This document shows, in pieces, positions 24,601-33,279 of a DNA stretch of 64,000 nucleotides. The notes beneath the pieces are model-generated. The model did not search any database. It saw only the letters and a program-made list of their open reading frames with translations, and was not told the DNA's origin. Each line of letters starts with the position of its first letter. The stretch's first letter is position 1. Origin of the DNA: Turnera subulata (taxonomy: Eukaryota; Streptophyta; Magnoliopsida; Malpighiales; Passifloraceae); NCBI GenBank assembly GCA_028386065.3, contig JAKUCV010000371.1:4203-68202 (forward strand), in the 5' to 3' direction. Both the position numbers and the translations under genes were made by a program.

Positions 24601-24703
24601 ATTTACCTTGAATTAATTATCCAAGATTAATTTATTCGGTAAATCACTGTAAAAAGACTTTTACAATCCCGGTAAAAATCCAAATTTTACCCGGGCTGTT
24701 ACA
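21626..24703 (-). mobile_element. Solo LTR, 3.1 kb, family A
   Basis: TGAAACGCCCCG to GGGCTGTTACA with TCACA at 21621-21625 and 24704-24708. No internal region is attached. It has the same inner layout as the other family-A LTRs, with a hairpin array at about 22260-22660, a GC-rich block at 23690-24080 and a C/T tract at 24110-24370. It lies about 1.9 kb upstream of the TGD1 start codon. Confidence 0.93.
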
Positions 24704-24708
24704 TCACA

Positions 24709-26150
24709 AGCCCAGACCCTCTATACTCTATATTTCTTCCATTTGGAAAAACTGGCTCTTCCAGACTCCAAGCGAGCGAGGAAAGCATAGATTTGCCAAC
24801 CATTGGATTTGTCCCAGTCTTTGATTTTTATCAGAGCAGGTTCGGCCAGTCACAGTTTCTCCATCCACAACAACTCTAGCACTCGCCACAACATGGGAGA
24901 ACTTAAGTATTTGGATCCCCCAAGTCTCGATTTTTGCCTCCATAGTTACTTCTTTTTTGTTTCAACTTTAAGTTGCCTCCCTTCCCTTCTTGATGTCGTC
25001 TTCTGATAGATTTTGGTTTTCAGCTTTTAGGTCAATCTCCTCCACGATATGCTCCTGGGAGAAAAAGGAAACCATGGCCGGAAGCAGAGGATACGGAACT
25101 GATTAACCCTGTGAATCAGTGATTTGGCGAGAGGGAATTGGGGAACTATCCGATCTCAAGGGGTGATAGAACTGCTTCACAGTTATCTCAGGTTTCTTTC
25201 TCCCATTAGCTTTGATTAAGTTCACCACCTCCAAACTTTTACTCTTTTATTTTTATTTTTATTTTTATTATTATTATTATTGAAATCCAATTGGGTTATA
25301 TTTGAACTGGGTCTGTAGTTGTGTACTTACTGTTCTCTTCTTCCGGCATTTCATTCTGCTCATATCATAACTATTATTTAAATGTTGATTATAGTTAGAT
25401 AGAAAGATAGAATTCTTCCTTTTCTCTACTCTACGTTGTTATGATAAATGTAAAGCTAGCGAATAGGAATATAAGTGATACTTGAAAGAGTTAGCAATTT
25501 ACATCGGATGGTTAGTTGTCATTGCAGATTTGTGAAGCACTGGTAGTGTCATATTTGAAACCATTTGATCGCTGATTTTATTTTCTGGGATTGCTTTAGA
25601 AGAAAAGCTTTACCATCTAGTAATGTGAGTGTTACTTGACAAACTTGAGGTATTCACAAGCATCATCCTGATTGGTTTTCCAGTAGCATGATGTGTTTTT
25701 GAGACATTATTATGGTTTGTGGCGCATCATGTTTATGTCTTAGCATGCCTGATGTGGTTATTAAACAAATTTTTGGTTTGGTTTCGATTTCGAAAAGACT
25801 ATAAAGACACGCTACTGATTCATTTGCTTGTGCGTAAAATCTGATCGTCTCCGCATGCTTGAGAAACTTGAAATCTTTTGAAGATATGATGATTTTGGTT
25901 ATTAAACATCTTACAATGGTTCCCCATTTTTAGTTTTGTAGATAGCGGTTTTCCATATTTGATATTCTATATGTGCGAATTGTGAATGCTTCTGGTGCTC
26001 CTTCAGATAATAAGAAATTGATTCTTAATCAAACTGTTAATCTCCATTTTGCCATCAAAAGATTAAATCATAGACAGGATGTGTCTCTGTAGCTCATCTA
26101 GATATGAGGAGGATGGTAAGAGGCCTATCTTCCAAAATAAGTGACTTACA
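24709..26150. other. Region upstream of TGD1, no gene recognised
   Basis: The sequence looks less repetitive than the transposon blocks. A short open stretch near 25035-25110 reads PPRYAPGRKRKPWPEAEDTE before a stop. I do not recognise it, and it could be an exon or a gene fragment. A (TTTTA)n/(TTA)n microsatellite lies at about 25240-25280. Its role as distal promoter of TGD1 or part of another transcript cannot be decided from the sequence. Confidence 0.35.
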
Positions 26151-26156
26151 AAACCA

Positions 26157-26232
26157 GATGGGCCAAAGGCCCAACGGAAAAAGAAACCTAAACCTTTCAT
26201 CTTCGCCCCTTCGAGTCCTTTTTCTTTATATC
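26157..26232 (+). promoter_or_regulatory. Probable TGD1 core promoter
   Basis: A palindromic pair of site II motifs (TGGGCC at 26159-26164 and GGCCCA at 26168-26173) is followed by a telo-box-like AAACCTAAACC (26184-26194) and a TATA-like TTTATATC (about 26225). Site II plus telo box is a common arrangement in plant housekeeping promoters. If correct, the 5' UTR starts near 26250 and includes a purine/pyrimidine-rich leader to about 26330. Confidence 0.5.
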
Positions 26233-26575
26233 TTCTCTTCCTCCATCAGAAGTACTCGACGGTTGCGGGTGACAACCACCTTGCCGGCGACGGAAACAAC
26301 CGTACTCCTAGTCTCTCTTCAAGGCAAGTAATCCACTACCTCAATTTTGAATCAGACCAAAACATACGACCCGTGTGAATGATTCCCTTACCTCAATTTT
26401 TGTTGGCCTAGTTTTAAGGTTTAGGTGTTTTTTCCACTCATCCCGATTTATTTATTAACTTGCTCTAGTTTCAATTCCATAATGTCATGTGTTGTACTTC
26501 TTTGGATTCAGATCCTATTGGAGGCTAACCTGAACCCACTTTCACTTGAATCAGTTTCGTGTTCGGTTTCATAAG

Positions 26576-27771
26576 ATGCAAACAGCTTCTCTTCATTCTG
26601 TTTTTTATGTTTCTCACAGGTATTGATTTTTACCCTATCAAAGTTTGTTTCTTTTGTTGTGCCTAGTCTGTTTCTTGTACTGTTGATTCTGCTATTTTTT
26701 CAATGAAATGTAACATTGTGAAATAGTTTATGTTACTTTGAATGTTATTTCAGAAGAGCCCATGTGAAACCCAATGTGAGTATGAAGGTGAGACCTTCCA
26801 AGGTCAGTTTTTGTGGAGGAGCTCATTTGTATAGAATTCAACTGCCTCTACCGCAGACCAGATTGTTTGTGATCCCGAACACAGATGATGGTCACCCCTC
26901 CATTTCTGCTGCATTAGAAGAAGAGACCAATACTAACCATGCTCCCAGTCCCGAGCCGGAGCAGAAGCCGGAGCTGGAGGGTTTCTTGAGCAGATGGTCG
27001 CCACCCAAGTATCTTTGGAGGGTATTGTCAGTTCTTGTCTTGGCAGGGCAGGTAATTATCAGAACTTTGAAGGGAAAGATCCACTGGAGGAATACCTTGC
27101 AGCAGTTGGAGAGAGTGGGCCCAAGATCGGTCGGGGTCTGTCTTTTGACCTCAACTTTTGTTGGCATGGCTTTTGCCATCCAATTTGTCAGGGAGTTTAC
27201 CAGACTGGGATTAAACAGGTCCGTTGGCGGCGTATTGGCTCTCGCGTTTTCGAGGGAGCTGAGCCCCGTGATCACGTCAATTGTGGTCGCGGGGCGGATA
27301 GGGAGTGCATTTGCAGCAGAACTGGGGACAATGCAGGTCTCTGAGCAGACCGACACGCTGAGGGTTCTGGGTGCGAATCCTGTTGATTACTTGGTCTCTC
27401 CAAGAGTGATTGCTTCCTGTCTTGCTCTACCGTTTTTGAGTTTGATATGTTTCACTGTGGGGATGGCATCCAGTGCCTTGCTTGCTGACAGTGTTTATGG
27501 GATTAGCCTCAACATAATACTGGATTCGGCTAGGAGAGCTCTTAAGTCTTGGGATTTAATTAGTGCAATGATCAAATCGGGGGTTTTCGGTGCGATCATA
27601 TCCATTGTTAGCTGTGCATGGGGGGTTACAACAACGGGAGGTGCTAAAGGTGTTGGGGAGTCCACAACTTCAGCTGTGGTGATCTCACTTGTTGGTATAT
27701 TTATAGCTGATTTTGCACTCTCGTATTGCTTTTTCCAAGGAGCCGGAGACTCTCTAAAGAATTGTGTGTAA
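26576..27771 (+). CDS. TGD1: TGD1-like MlaE-family permease of the chloroplast lipid importer
   Basis: Two coding exons, 26576-26619 and 26754-27771, with a 134-bp GT-AG intron, give 353 residues (Arabidopsis TGD1 is about 350). The start is the ATG of MQTASLHSVFYVSHRR, which splices in frame into exon 2. The first 90 residues are low in acid and rich in Ser/Arg, as in a plastid transit peptide. From about residue 105 comes the MlaE/YrbE permease domain with GVCLLTSTFVGMAFAIQF, LALAFSRELSPVITSIVVAG and ELGTMQVSEQTDTLRVLG, followed by hydrophobic membrane segments. TGD1 sits in the inner envelope and works with TGD2 (MCE protein) and TGD3 (ATPase) to import ER-derived lipid for galactolipid synthesis. 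No frame damage is visible. Confidence 0.95.
26620..26753 (+). other. TGD1 intron 1
   Basis: GTATTGATTT to GTTATTTCAG, 134 bp, AT-rich. It splits an Arg codon (AG|A). Without it the conserved N-terminal Met could not be joined to exon 2. Confidence 0.85.
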
Positions 27772-29411
27772 TCAATGGGAATATTTGTGGGTTGGTTGAT
27801 GGCACTTATCAACACTTTCTTCAGTTACCACCAGGAGGATAGAGCACCTTAGGGATTGATAGCTGATTGTTTAACCACTCTATTGTCTTTTGCAAGGAAT
27901 ATCAATAATGTCTGGGACTGGATTGGATGAGCTAGAAATGTGAAAGCATCATGGAAAGAATTTGGGGAAATCCCTCCGCAATAATGAAGAAAACATGTTG
28001 AAGGTATCGATTTCGAGGCCAAATTGTAGCCTGTAAAACCAGAAAAAGAAACTGTAAATAGCAACTTCCCATGCTCTATAGGAGTAAATTGCAGAAGAAA
28101 ACTTGTTGCGGTTCCAGTTCATGCACACAGACGAAAAGTTTAGTTGCAATACTCTTCTCCATTATAGCCTAAGGAGGTTATTTTTATTACCTATGGTCAC
28201 CGATTTTGAGAGGTATACGCATCGTGATTCATGATTTTCTGGCACTTGGTGTACCGCGTTGAACTCCTTTAATTCATAAAAATATATTATTATTAATTGG
28301 GGCGTAATTATGTCCATTTGTTCACTTTTTTTTGTTGGTGTTTTTATATAGTATATAGATTATTCAAAAATACTCCAAATAAACTAAAAAGTTCATAAGC
28401 TATCTTATATATCTTAGTATTAATAATAAAAAAAATAAGATCCAATTCTTATATTTCTTCTGTAGGATAACCATTCCATATCTTTGTTTTATATTTTTTT
28501 CTTAGAGAATTTATCTCGGCAGCAAGATCTTCAGCTATATTTCTCTCGCAATACATCTTCGCTCTATCTAATTTTTATCACAATTTTAATATAACCACGT
28601 CATATTTTGTGTACTTTAATTAATATAAACTTAATTAAGAAAAAATAAAGAAAAGTTTAGTAAGTAAGAAACAAGGTAAGTAGTAAGAATCAAATGAGTT
28701 AATATAAGTAAACGAGTAAAAACTTTTATATGAAAAATGTTCATACATGTGTAAAAGCTATATATAATGAATAATTTTGCTTAAAAAGAAAACATAGAAT
28801 GCGCACCAATTCAATGACCTTATAAAATTTAAAAATTTACGAAACTTTAAACATAATAGTAATTAAGATATACAGTGAAAAGATAGGGAAGTCAGAAAAA
28901 TATATTAAGAAAATATAATTTATATATACTATACATAAAAGGACGAACTAATAACGAGTGACACATCACACAGGTAGCCCTTATAATAACTCTCTATTCA
29001 ATTCTCTTCACTAATGATATAATTCAACAATTATGATTATATAATTTAGGATATATAATTTAGGATTAACAATTCTTATTCTAACCCAAAAATTAAGTCT
29101 AAAAAACTTGAGAATATTTATCTACATTAATATATTAATGTATAAGTTCTCCTCAAAAGATTTCTCCCTATGGTCTAACTTGCCACAATTGAAGTAGAAG
29201 TCCAACATCTTCTCATAAATATAAGAAATCGGGTCAATCATATTTTTGATCCTTGTATTTATCGATTTAGACATTTTTCATTTTTGTGTTACAAAATGGT
29301 CATTTTTTATCCCTATGTTGATTTTTCGGGATATTTTTCATTTTTCTTCGATTTTTCGTAAAGAAAATGTTGACGTGTTAATTAAAAATTAACACATCAA
29401 CTTATGGGCCC
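27772..29411. other. TGD1 3' UTR and AT-rich spacer
   Basis: The 3' UTR probably covers 27772 to about 28200. From 28290 on the sequence is very AT-rich with no gene. The part 29229-29400 (GGGTCAATCATATTTTTGATCC...) resembles the terminal region of plant fold-back or MULE-type elements such as those at 58024-59583. I could not find its other end. The CRM target site ACATC is 29412-29416. Confidence 0.45.
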
Positions 29412-29416
29412 ACATC

Positions 29417-29774
29417 TGATACGGCAACAATCCTAGAATTAAGCTAGAATCACCTCTGAATCAATGTTTGTCCCCGACCCCAAATTCAATCAACCGGGAT
29501 AGAACTCTTCACCCCCAAAACAGCGAGGAATTGGTAACAAAGAGTATGAAGGAATTGAAATAGCACCACAAGTAAAACTTACTTGATAAGTTGATTCAAT
29601 CCTTGAAGTAAAAAAACTGGAAGAACCACTGTCTTCCAAAGATAAGCATTCAGCTTTCTTATAAACACTCAAATCATCATGTATAATCTGATTTCAAAGC
29701 TTACACAAGGTTGGCTTTTATAGAAGCCAAAAAGTAAATGATTGAATTAAAAACACAAAGCAAAAAGCAAAATG
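29417..29774 (-). mobile_element. 3' LTR of the CRM element, first part
   Basis: It begins TGATACGGCAAC and is collinear with 43945 onward of the 5' LTR, with a few percent mismatches. It is cut at 29774 by the copia element and resumes at 35989. Confidence 0.9.
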
Positions 29775-30006
29775 TGTTATAAAATTAAGACATGTGAATG
29801 TCATTGTATGACTGTACCTACCTATTTTCTATTGTATTTATATAACATCACAGAAGCAATAAAGAGACATATAGATATTGTTCTTCGTTTCTCAGCTTCC
29901 TCTTCCAGCCCTTCTCTACTTCCTCTTCCACCTTCTCTGCTTCTCTTCCATTTCATCTTCTGCAAACTGAAAATTATCACAGCTATTAAACTTTAAATTT
30001 ATAACA
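29775..30006 (+). mobile_element. 5' LTR of the copia element
   Basis: TGTTATAAAATTAAG to AATTTATAACA, 232 bp. It is very short and followed directly by the primer site CGTTATCAGCACG. It contains a CTTCC-rich pyrimidine part near its 3' side. Confidence 0.92.
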
Positions 30007-30840
30007 CGTTATCAGCACGATCGTCTCTAGCCAGAGCATCGTTTTTGCAGTAAAACCAAAGGAAGAAGGAAACTGAAGAAGAAAGAAAAAAGAAACCCGT
30101 CACCTTACCTCGGCACTGTTCACGCGGAACGGTTCCGCGCTGCCGCTCACGCCACCGGCCACACCGGCGTGCTCCTCGCGCCGTCGCCAACCGCCCGAAG
30201 CCTTCTCCCTCCTCTGCCGCCGCTGGGCGCGCCGAGAGGAAGCGAAAACCCGACAGCCGACCTGTGGATCCTTCTTCCTCTGCTCCTGGTTCTGTTCCCG
30301 GCGACGCAACACCGGTTTTTCCACCGCTCCTCGTGTCGCCCCGTCGCAGCTGTGCTCGCGACTCCCTTCCCCGCACTCGCCGCGCCGCCAGGAGCAGAAG
30401 ACCCAACGGCCGAGTCAACGACCCGACTTAATCCGTCGGGTCCTCCTCCCTTGTTCTCCCCGCTGCCGCCCCTGCAGTCACCGGCAGGCGTCACTGCGAG
30501 CACCAGCCGGGTCGCCGGCCCTCCTTCGCGCCTCGTCGTTCGTCGTCACCGCCGCCACCTGCAACTCGTCACAGCGGGGAACCCGCGAGGTGGAGAAGAC
30601 GACCCGGATGGGTCGGGCTGACCCGACGAGTCGCGAGCCTGGTTCGCCTGGGCTTGAGTTTTGTCCTGGGCCGGGAACAGTTATGGGCTTGGGCTGGCAC
30701 TGTTCGGCCAACTCTGCACAAAAAAAAAATAGAAAAGAAAAGAAAAGAGAAAAAGAAGGGAAAAGAAAAAAATAAAAAAAAAAAAAGAAAAAGAAGGGAA
30801 AAAGAAAGAAAGAATAAAGAGGGGAAGAATTTATACTGCT
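30007..30840 (+). other. Primer site and GC-rich leader of the copia element
   Basis: 30007-30020 is the primer site. Then comes a GC-rich stretch (30100-30700) that can be read as Pro/Ala/Arg frames in several phases, which I treat as non-coding. It ends in a poly-A/G tract (30719-30830). Features shared in order with the sense strand of the family-A LTRs are ACCCGCGAGGTG, GCCTGGTT, a GGGCTTGGGCTGG...CTGTTC block and then a homopolymer tract, which suggests a common leader module. Confidence 0.5.
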
Positions 30841-30904
30841 GAAAGATTTATCGAGTAAGCGAATATACCCTCTATTATTATGCCTTTTTACGTTTATTTA
30901 AATT

Positions 30905-31200
30905 ACAATTGGGCTATGAAAAGGCCCATGGTATTTAATTTCTCGCTTTAATTTACGTTTTGGGCTCATACAAGGCCCATCGCATTTAATTTTCGGTTAT
31001 TTATTGGGCTATGAAAAGATCCATTATATTTATTTTCTTGCTTTAATTTACGTTTGGCTTGGGCTCGTACAAGGCCCATCCTATTTAATTTATCGCTTCA
31101 ATTTACGTTTTGACTGGGCTCGTACAAGGCCCATTGCTTTTAATTTTCGGTTATTTACTTATAATTGGGCTAATTGATAAAAGGTCCATGTTTATTTATT
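30905..31200 (+). repeat. Array of GGGCT(N)GGCCCAT palindromes in the copia leader
   Basis: GGGCTATGAAAAGGCCCAT near 30909, GGGCTCATACAAGGCCCAT near 30962, GGGCTATGAAAAGATCCAT near 31006, GGGCTCGTACAAGGCCCAT near 31060 and again near 31117, and a weaker GGGCTAATTGATAAAAGGTCCAT near 31167. Most are followed by TATTTAATTT. The family-B LTR has the same unit, GGGCTATTAGAAAGGCCCAT, at about 17968. TGGGCY motifs are typical plant promoter elements. Confidence 0.75.
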
Positions 31201-31254
31201 TTTATTTAAGTCTTTTATTTATTTAATTTTTGGCATTATGTTAATATTACAGAT

Positions 31255-31480
31255 ATCCGAGGCCCTTAAAATTTCCGAAAGAAATTTATTATGGGCAATA
31301 AATATGGAAATGAATTTAAATAATAATAGTCTGGAAGACTAAATAAAAGAGTCCAGAAGACTCAATAAAAGAGACAATAAAGCAAAGACTGGATGTCTTA
31401 CTGCCAAAAGATCCCGTAGATCTTTGTGGAAAATTGAAAAAAGATATGACAACCAGAAGATGGATATTGTATGACCATCA
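31255..31480 (+). pseudogene. Copia gag remnant
   Basis: Translation across frames gives LKISERNLLWAINMEMNLNNNSLE, NKRDNKAKTG, and RSLWKIEKRYDNQKMDIV. This is the layout of a copia gag (W-A/L-D-E-I-HL, then LW-L-ERYD-QK). At least two stops interrupt it, so no gag can be made. Confidence 0.65.
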
Positions 31481-31867
31481 TGAAGATGGATACTATTCTT
31501 ATCTTGTTTACCCTGAAGGTGCAAGTCAATATATATTGAATAATTTTATTTTTTTATGTTCAGTTTTTATGTTTAGTTTTATTTAATTTTATTTTATTTA
31601 GTTTACAGTATTTTATAATCGTTTCTAGAATAATGGCTCAGGCATTAGTCCTGAAGACAATGCAAGTTGACATCCAAGGAAGAGAGTTATATGTGTGGAT
31701 GTCAACTATTTCACATAATATGTGATAGTACAATCTCGAAATGAGAAAAAGATTAACACGCTCCAGAAGAGCATAAGATTGAATACGTTCATGAAGAACG
31801 CATACTTTACTATGATCAAGAAGATCATATATTTACGCTCTGGAAGAGCAAATACTCTTGAAGAGTA
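31328..31867 (+). repeat. Mini-hairpins with NNGAA loops, first cluster
   Basis: AGTC-TGGAA-GACT (31328-31340), GAGTC-CAGAA-GACTC (31349-31363), AAAGATC-CCGTA-GATCTTT (31407-31425), CCATC-ATGAA-GATGG (31475-31489), GTC-CTGAA-GAC (31648-31658), GCTC-CAGAA-GAGC (31760-31772), CGTTC-ATGAA-GAACG (31786-31800), TATGATC-AAGAA-GATCATA (31811-31829), GCTC-TGGAA-GAGC (31837-31849) and TACTC-TTGAA-GAGTA (31853-31867). The 5-nt centre stays near NNGAA, while the stems differ from each other and remain perfectly paired. Confidence 0.8.
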
Positions 31868-32100
31868 CAGAAACTCCCACTTACAGTAATAAAAGATATT
31901 ATTATGGATCCCGTTGAATTAACTCTGCTATATTCCCTGAAGCGAATAAGACAGTATAATTTAATTGTGCCTGTGACAGTGAATGATGTTATAATGGCAA
32001 AACTAAGGGAAAACATGCATATTATTATTACAAAATGGATCCATAACTAGAGAACATTCACAAAGAGGAATCGTTCTCATACATGAGTTTAAACAGTTGT

Positions 32101-32784
32101 TTATCTGTTGGGTACAACATTAACCCTGAAACTTTGAGCCTCACTGTTGATGTTGACCCTAACACTGTCGTTCCAGGAGAGCCACATACCACCCATGTTA
32201 TTTTCTCCAGGTATCTCAAACCGATTCGTTGGAGAAAAACGGAGTGGAATTACTCCATGGTTCTCTGCAGGTTGCCACAAGGTTTCAGTAATCAGTGCCA
32301 TGTTGGGCTTATACTGATTCTTCAGATCCCTTAAGGTACGCACAAACTCTTGGGACCTTCTTACTACACCCCTGCAATTCCATAGTAGAAGTCGTACCGT
32401 AGGCCATGTAGGTGGTAACCCAGACACTCTTGGGATACTCCGAGCCATCATTGAAACCTGATAATAGCTGCTTTGATTCAAAATTTGACAAGTAGGCTCT
32501 AGCTGAAATTCCTGCAGTCTATCAAATATGAAAAACATAATAGAGTTAGCCGAGCCATAAAAGGAAGCCCTTAGATTGCTTTGGTCCTCTAGGAAGAATG
32601 TTTCTTCTATAGGAGTTACAAAGAACCTAGATGAATACAATTCATCAACAAAAACTAAACGAGGGATTCTTGCGAGTTCACTCGGTAATTCCCCTTGCTG
32701 TTCATTAACCATACTATAAGCTAGTCTATTCCTCCTTCCTAGAGAGGCACCCTCAACAAAGAAAACAGTAACTGGGGAAGGCAT
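32101..32784 (-). CDS. ORF-B: intact 227-residue antisense protein with a half endonuclease-like domain
   Basis: The start is MPSPVTVFFVEGASLGRRN, matching the start of the gypsy-borne copy. Residues 1-125 form a conserved region I do not recognise (FVDELYSSRFFVTP, EDQSNLRASFYGSANSIMFF). From about 135 it reads LLLWNCRG, ALITETLW and GGMWLSWND, as in the first half of LINE-type endonucleases (EEP fold). It stops before the GDFN and SDH catalytic motifs, so nuclease activity is unlikely. It is antisense to a degenerate copia element yet has no stop. Against the copy at 13269-13951 about 72% of the first 115 residues are identical, and shared codons often differ only at the third base (6 of 9 in EGASLGRRN). 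The function is unknown. Confidence 0.75.
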   Translation of the reverse strand: MPSPVTVFFVEGASLGRRNRLAYSMVNEQQGELPSELARIPRLVFVDELYSSRFFVTPIEETFFLEDQSNLRASFYGSANSIMFFIFDRLQEFQLEPTCQILNQSSYYQVSMMARSIPRVSGLPPTWPTVRLLLWNCRGVVRRSQEFVRTLRDLKNQYKPNMALITETLWQPAENHGVIPLRFSPTNRFEIPGENNMGGMWLSWNDSVRVNINSEAQSFRVNVVPNR

Positions 32785-32830
32785 TTTTCTTGTCTAGTTG
32801 AGTTTTCTGAATCTTCCTATTTCTAGCACT

Positions 32831-32841
32831 CTCTTTTATAG
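32831..32841 (-). promoter_or_regulatory. TATA box ahead of ORF-B (copia copy)
   Basis: On the - strand, GACTATAAAAGAGAG lies about 50 bp before the ATG at 32784. This suits a short plant leader and parallels the TATA box before the gypsy-borne copy. Confidence 0.5.
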
Positions 32842-33085
32842 TCTGAGCTTAGAAAGCAAGGTGACAGTTTTTCAAAACGTGGACCCTTTTTCTGTCTCCG
32901 AAAAGATCCAGAAGATTTTTCGATAATTTAAATTTTGCATTATTTGTCAGTAAACTCCAAAGTTTTTCAATCTTCGAGGATTTGCTATTGGAAAAGTTTG
33001 CCGCCACATCTAATTATTGTCCAATAATTCTGATCTTTTTCGACATGAGTGGCATAAATAAGCCTAAAATTGTCACATGTATAGC

Positions 33086-33273
33086 AGCCTGAAGCTGGCA
33101 CATACATAGCAGCCAGAAGCTAGTAATTTTAAGTTATTAAATACACAATATTCGAGTAATTGAAATTTACCATATCTAGTCAGAAGTTGGAATGCACTAG
33201 CCTGAAGCTAGCAATTTTAAGTGTTTAAATACACAGTTTGCACAGCCTGAAGCTGAGATCAACTAGAAGTTGA
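33086..33273 (+). repeat. Mini-hairpins with NNGAA loops, second cluster
   Basis: AGC-CTGAA-GCT (33086-33096), AGC-CAGAA-GCT (33111-33121), CTAGC-CTGAA-GCTAG (33197-33211), CAGC-CTGAA-GCTG (33243-33255) and TCAAC-TAGAA-GTTGA (33259-33273). The series stops over ORF-B (32040-33060) and starts again here. Later members are TGTTC-CAGAA-GAACA (34045-34059), ACCTC-CAGTA-GAGGT (34177-34191), CCTC-CAGAA-GAGG (34205-34217), GAATCC-CTGAA-GGATTC (34772-34788), TTGC-TTGAA-GCAA (34792-34804) and GATAC-CTGAA-GTATC (35331-35345). Confidence 0.8.
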
Positions 33274-33279
33274 TTATTG

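Noticed and set aside
26892..27356. Antisense and alternative frames in TGD1 exon 2
   Set aside because: They are shadows of the permease coding frame.
30169..30621. 150-codon Pro/Ala/Arg frame in the copia leader
   Set aside because: It is GC-rich with equally long frames in other phases and on the other strand, before gag, with no conserved motif.
32101..32784. A LINE ORF2 fragment inserted in the copia element
   Set aside because: No RT or poly-A tail is nearby, the EEP half ends at the same residue in two unrelated hosts, and 125 conserved residues precede it that LINE ORF2 does not have.
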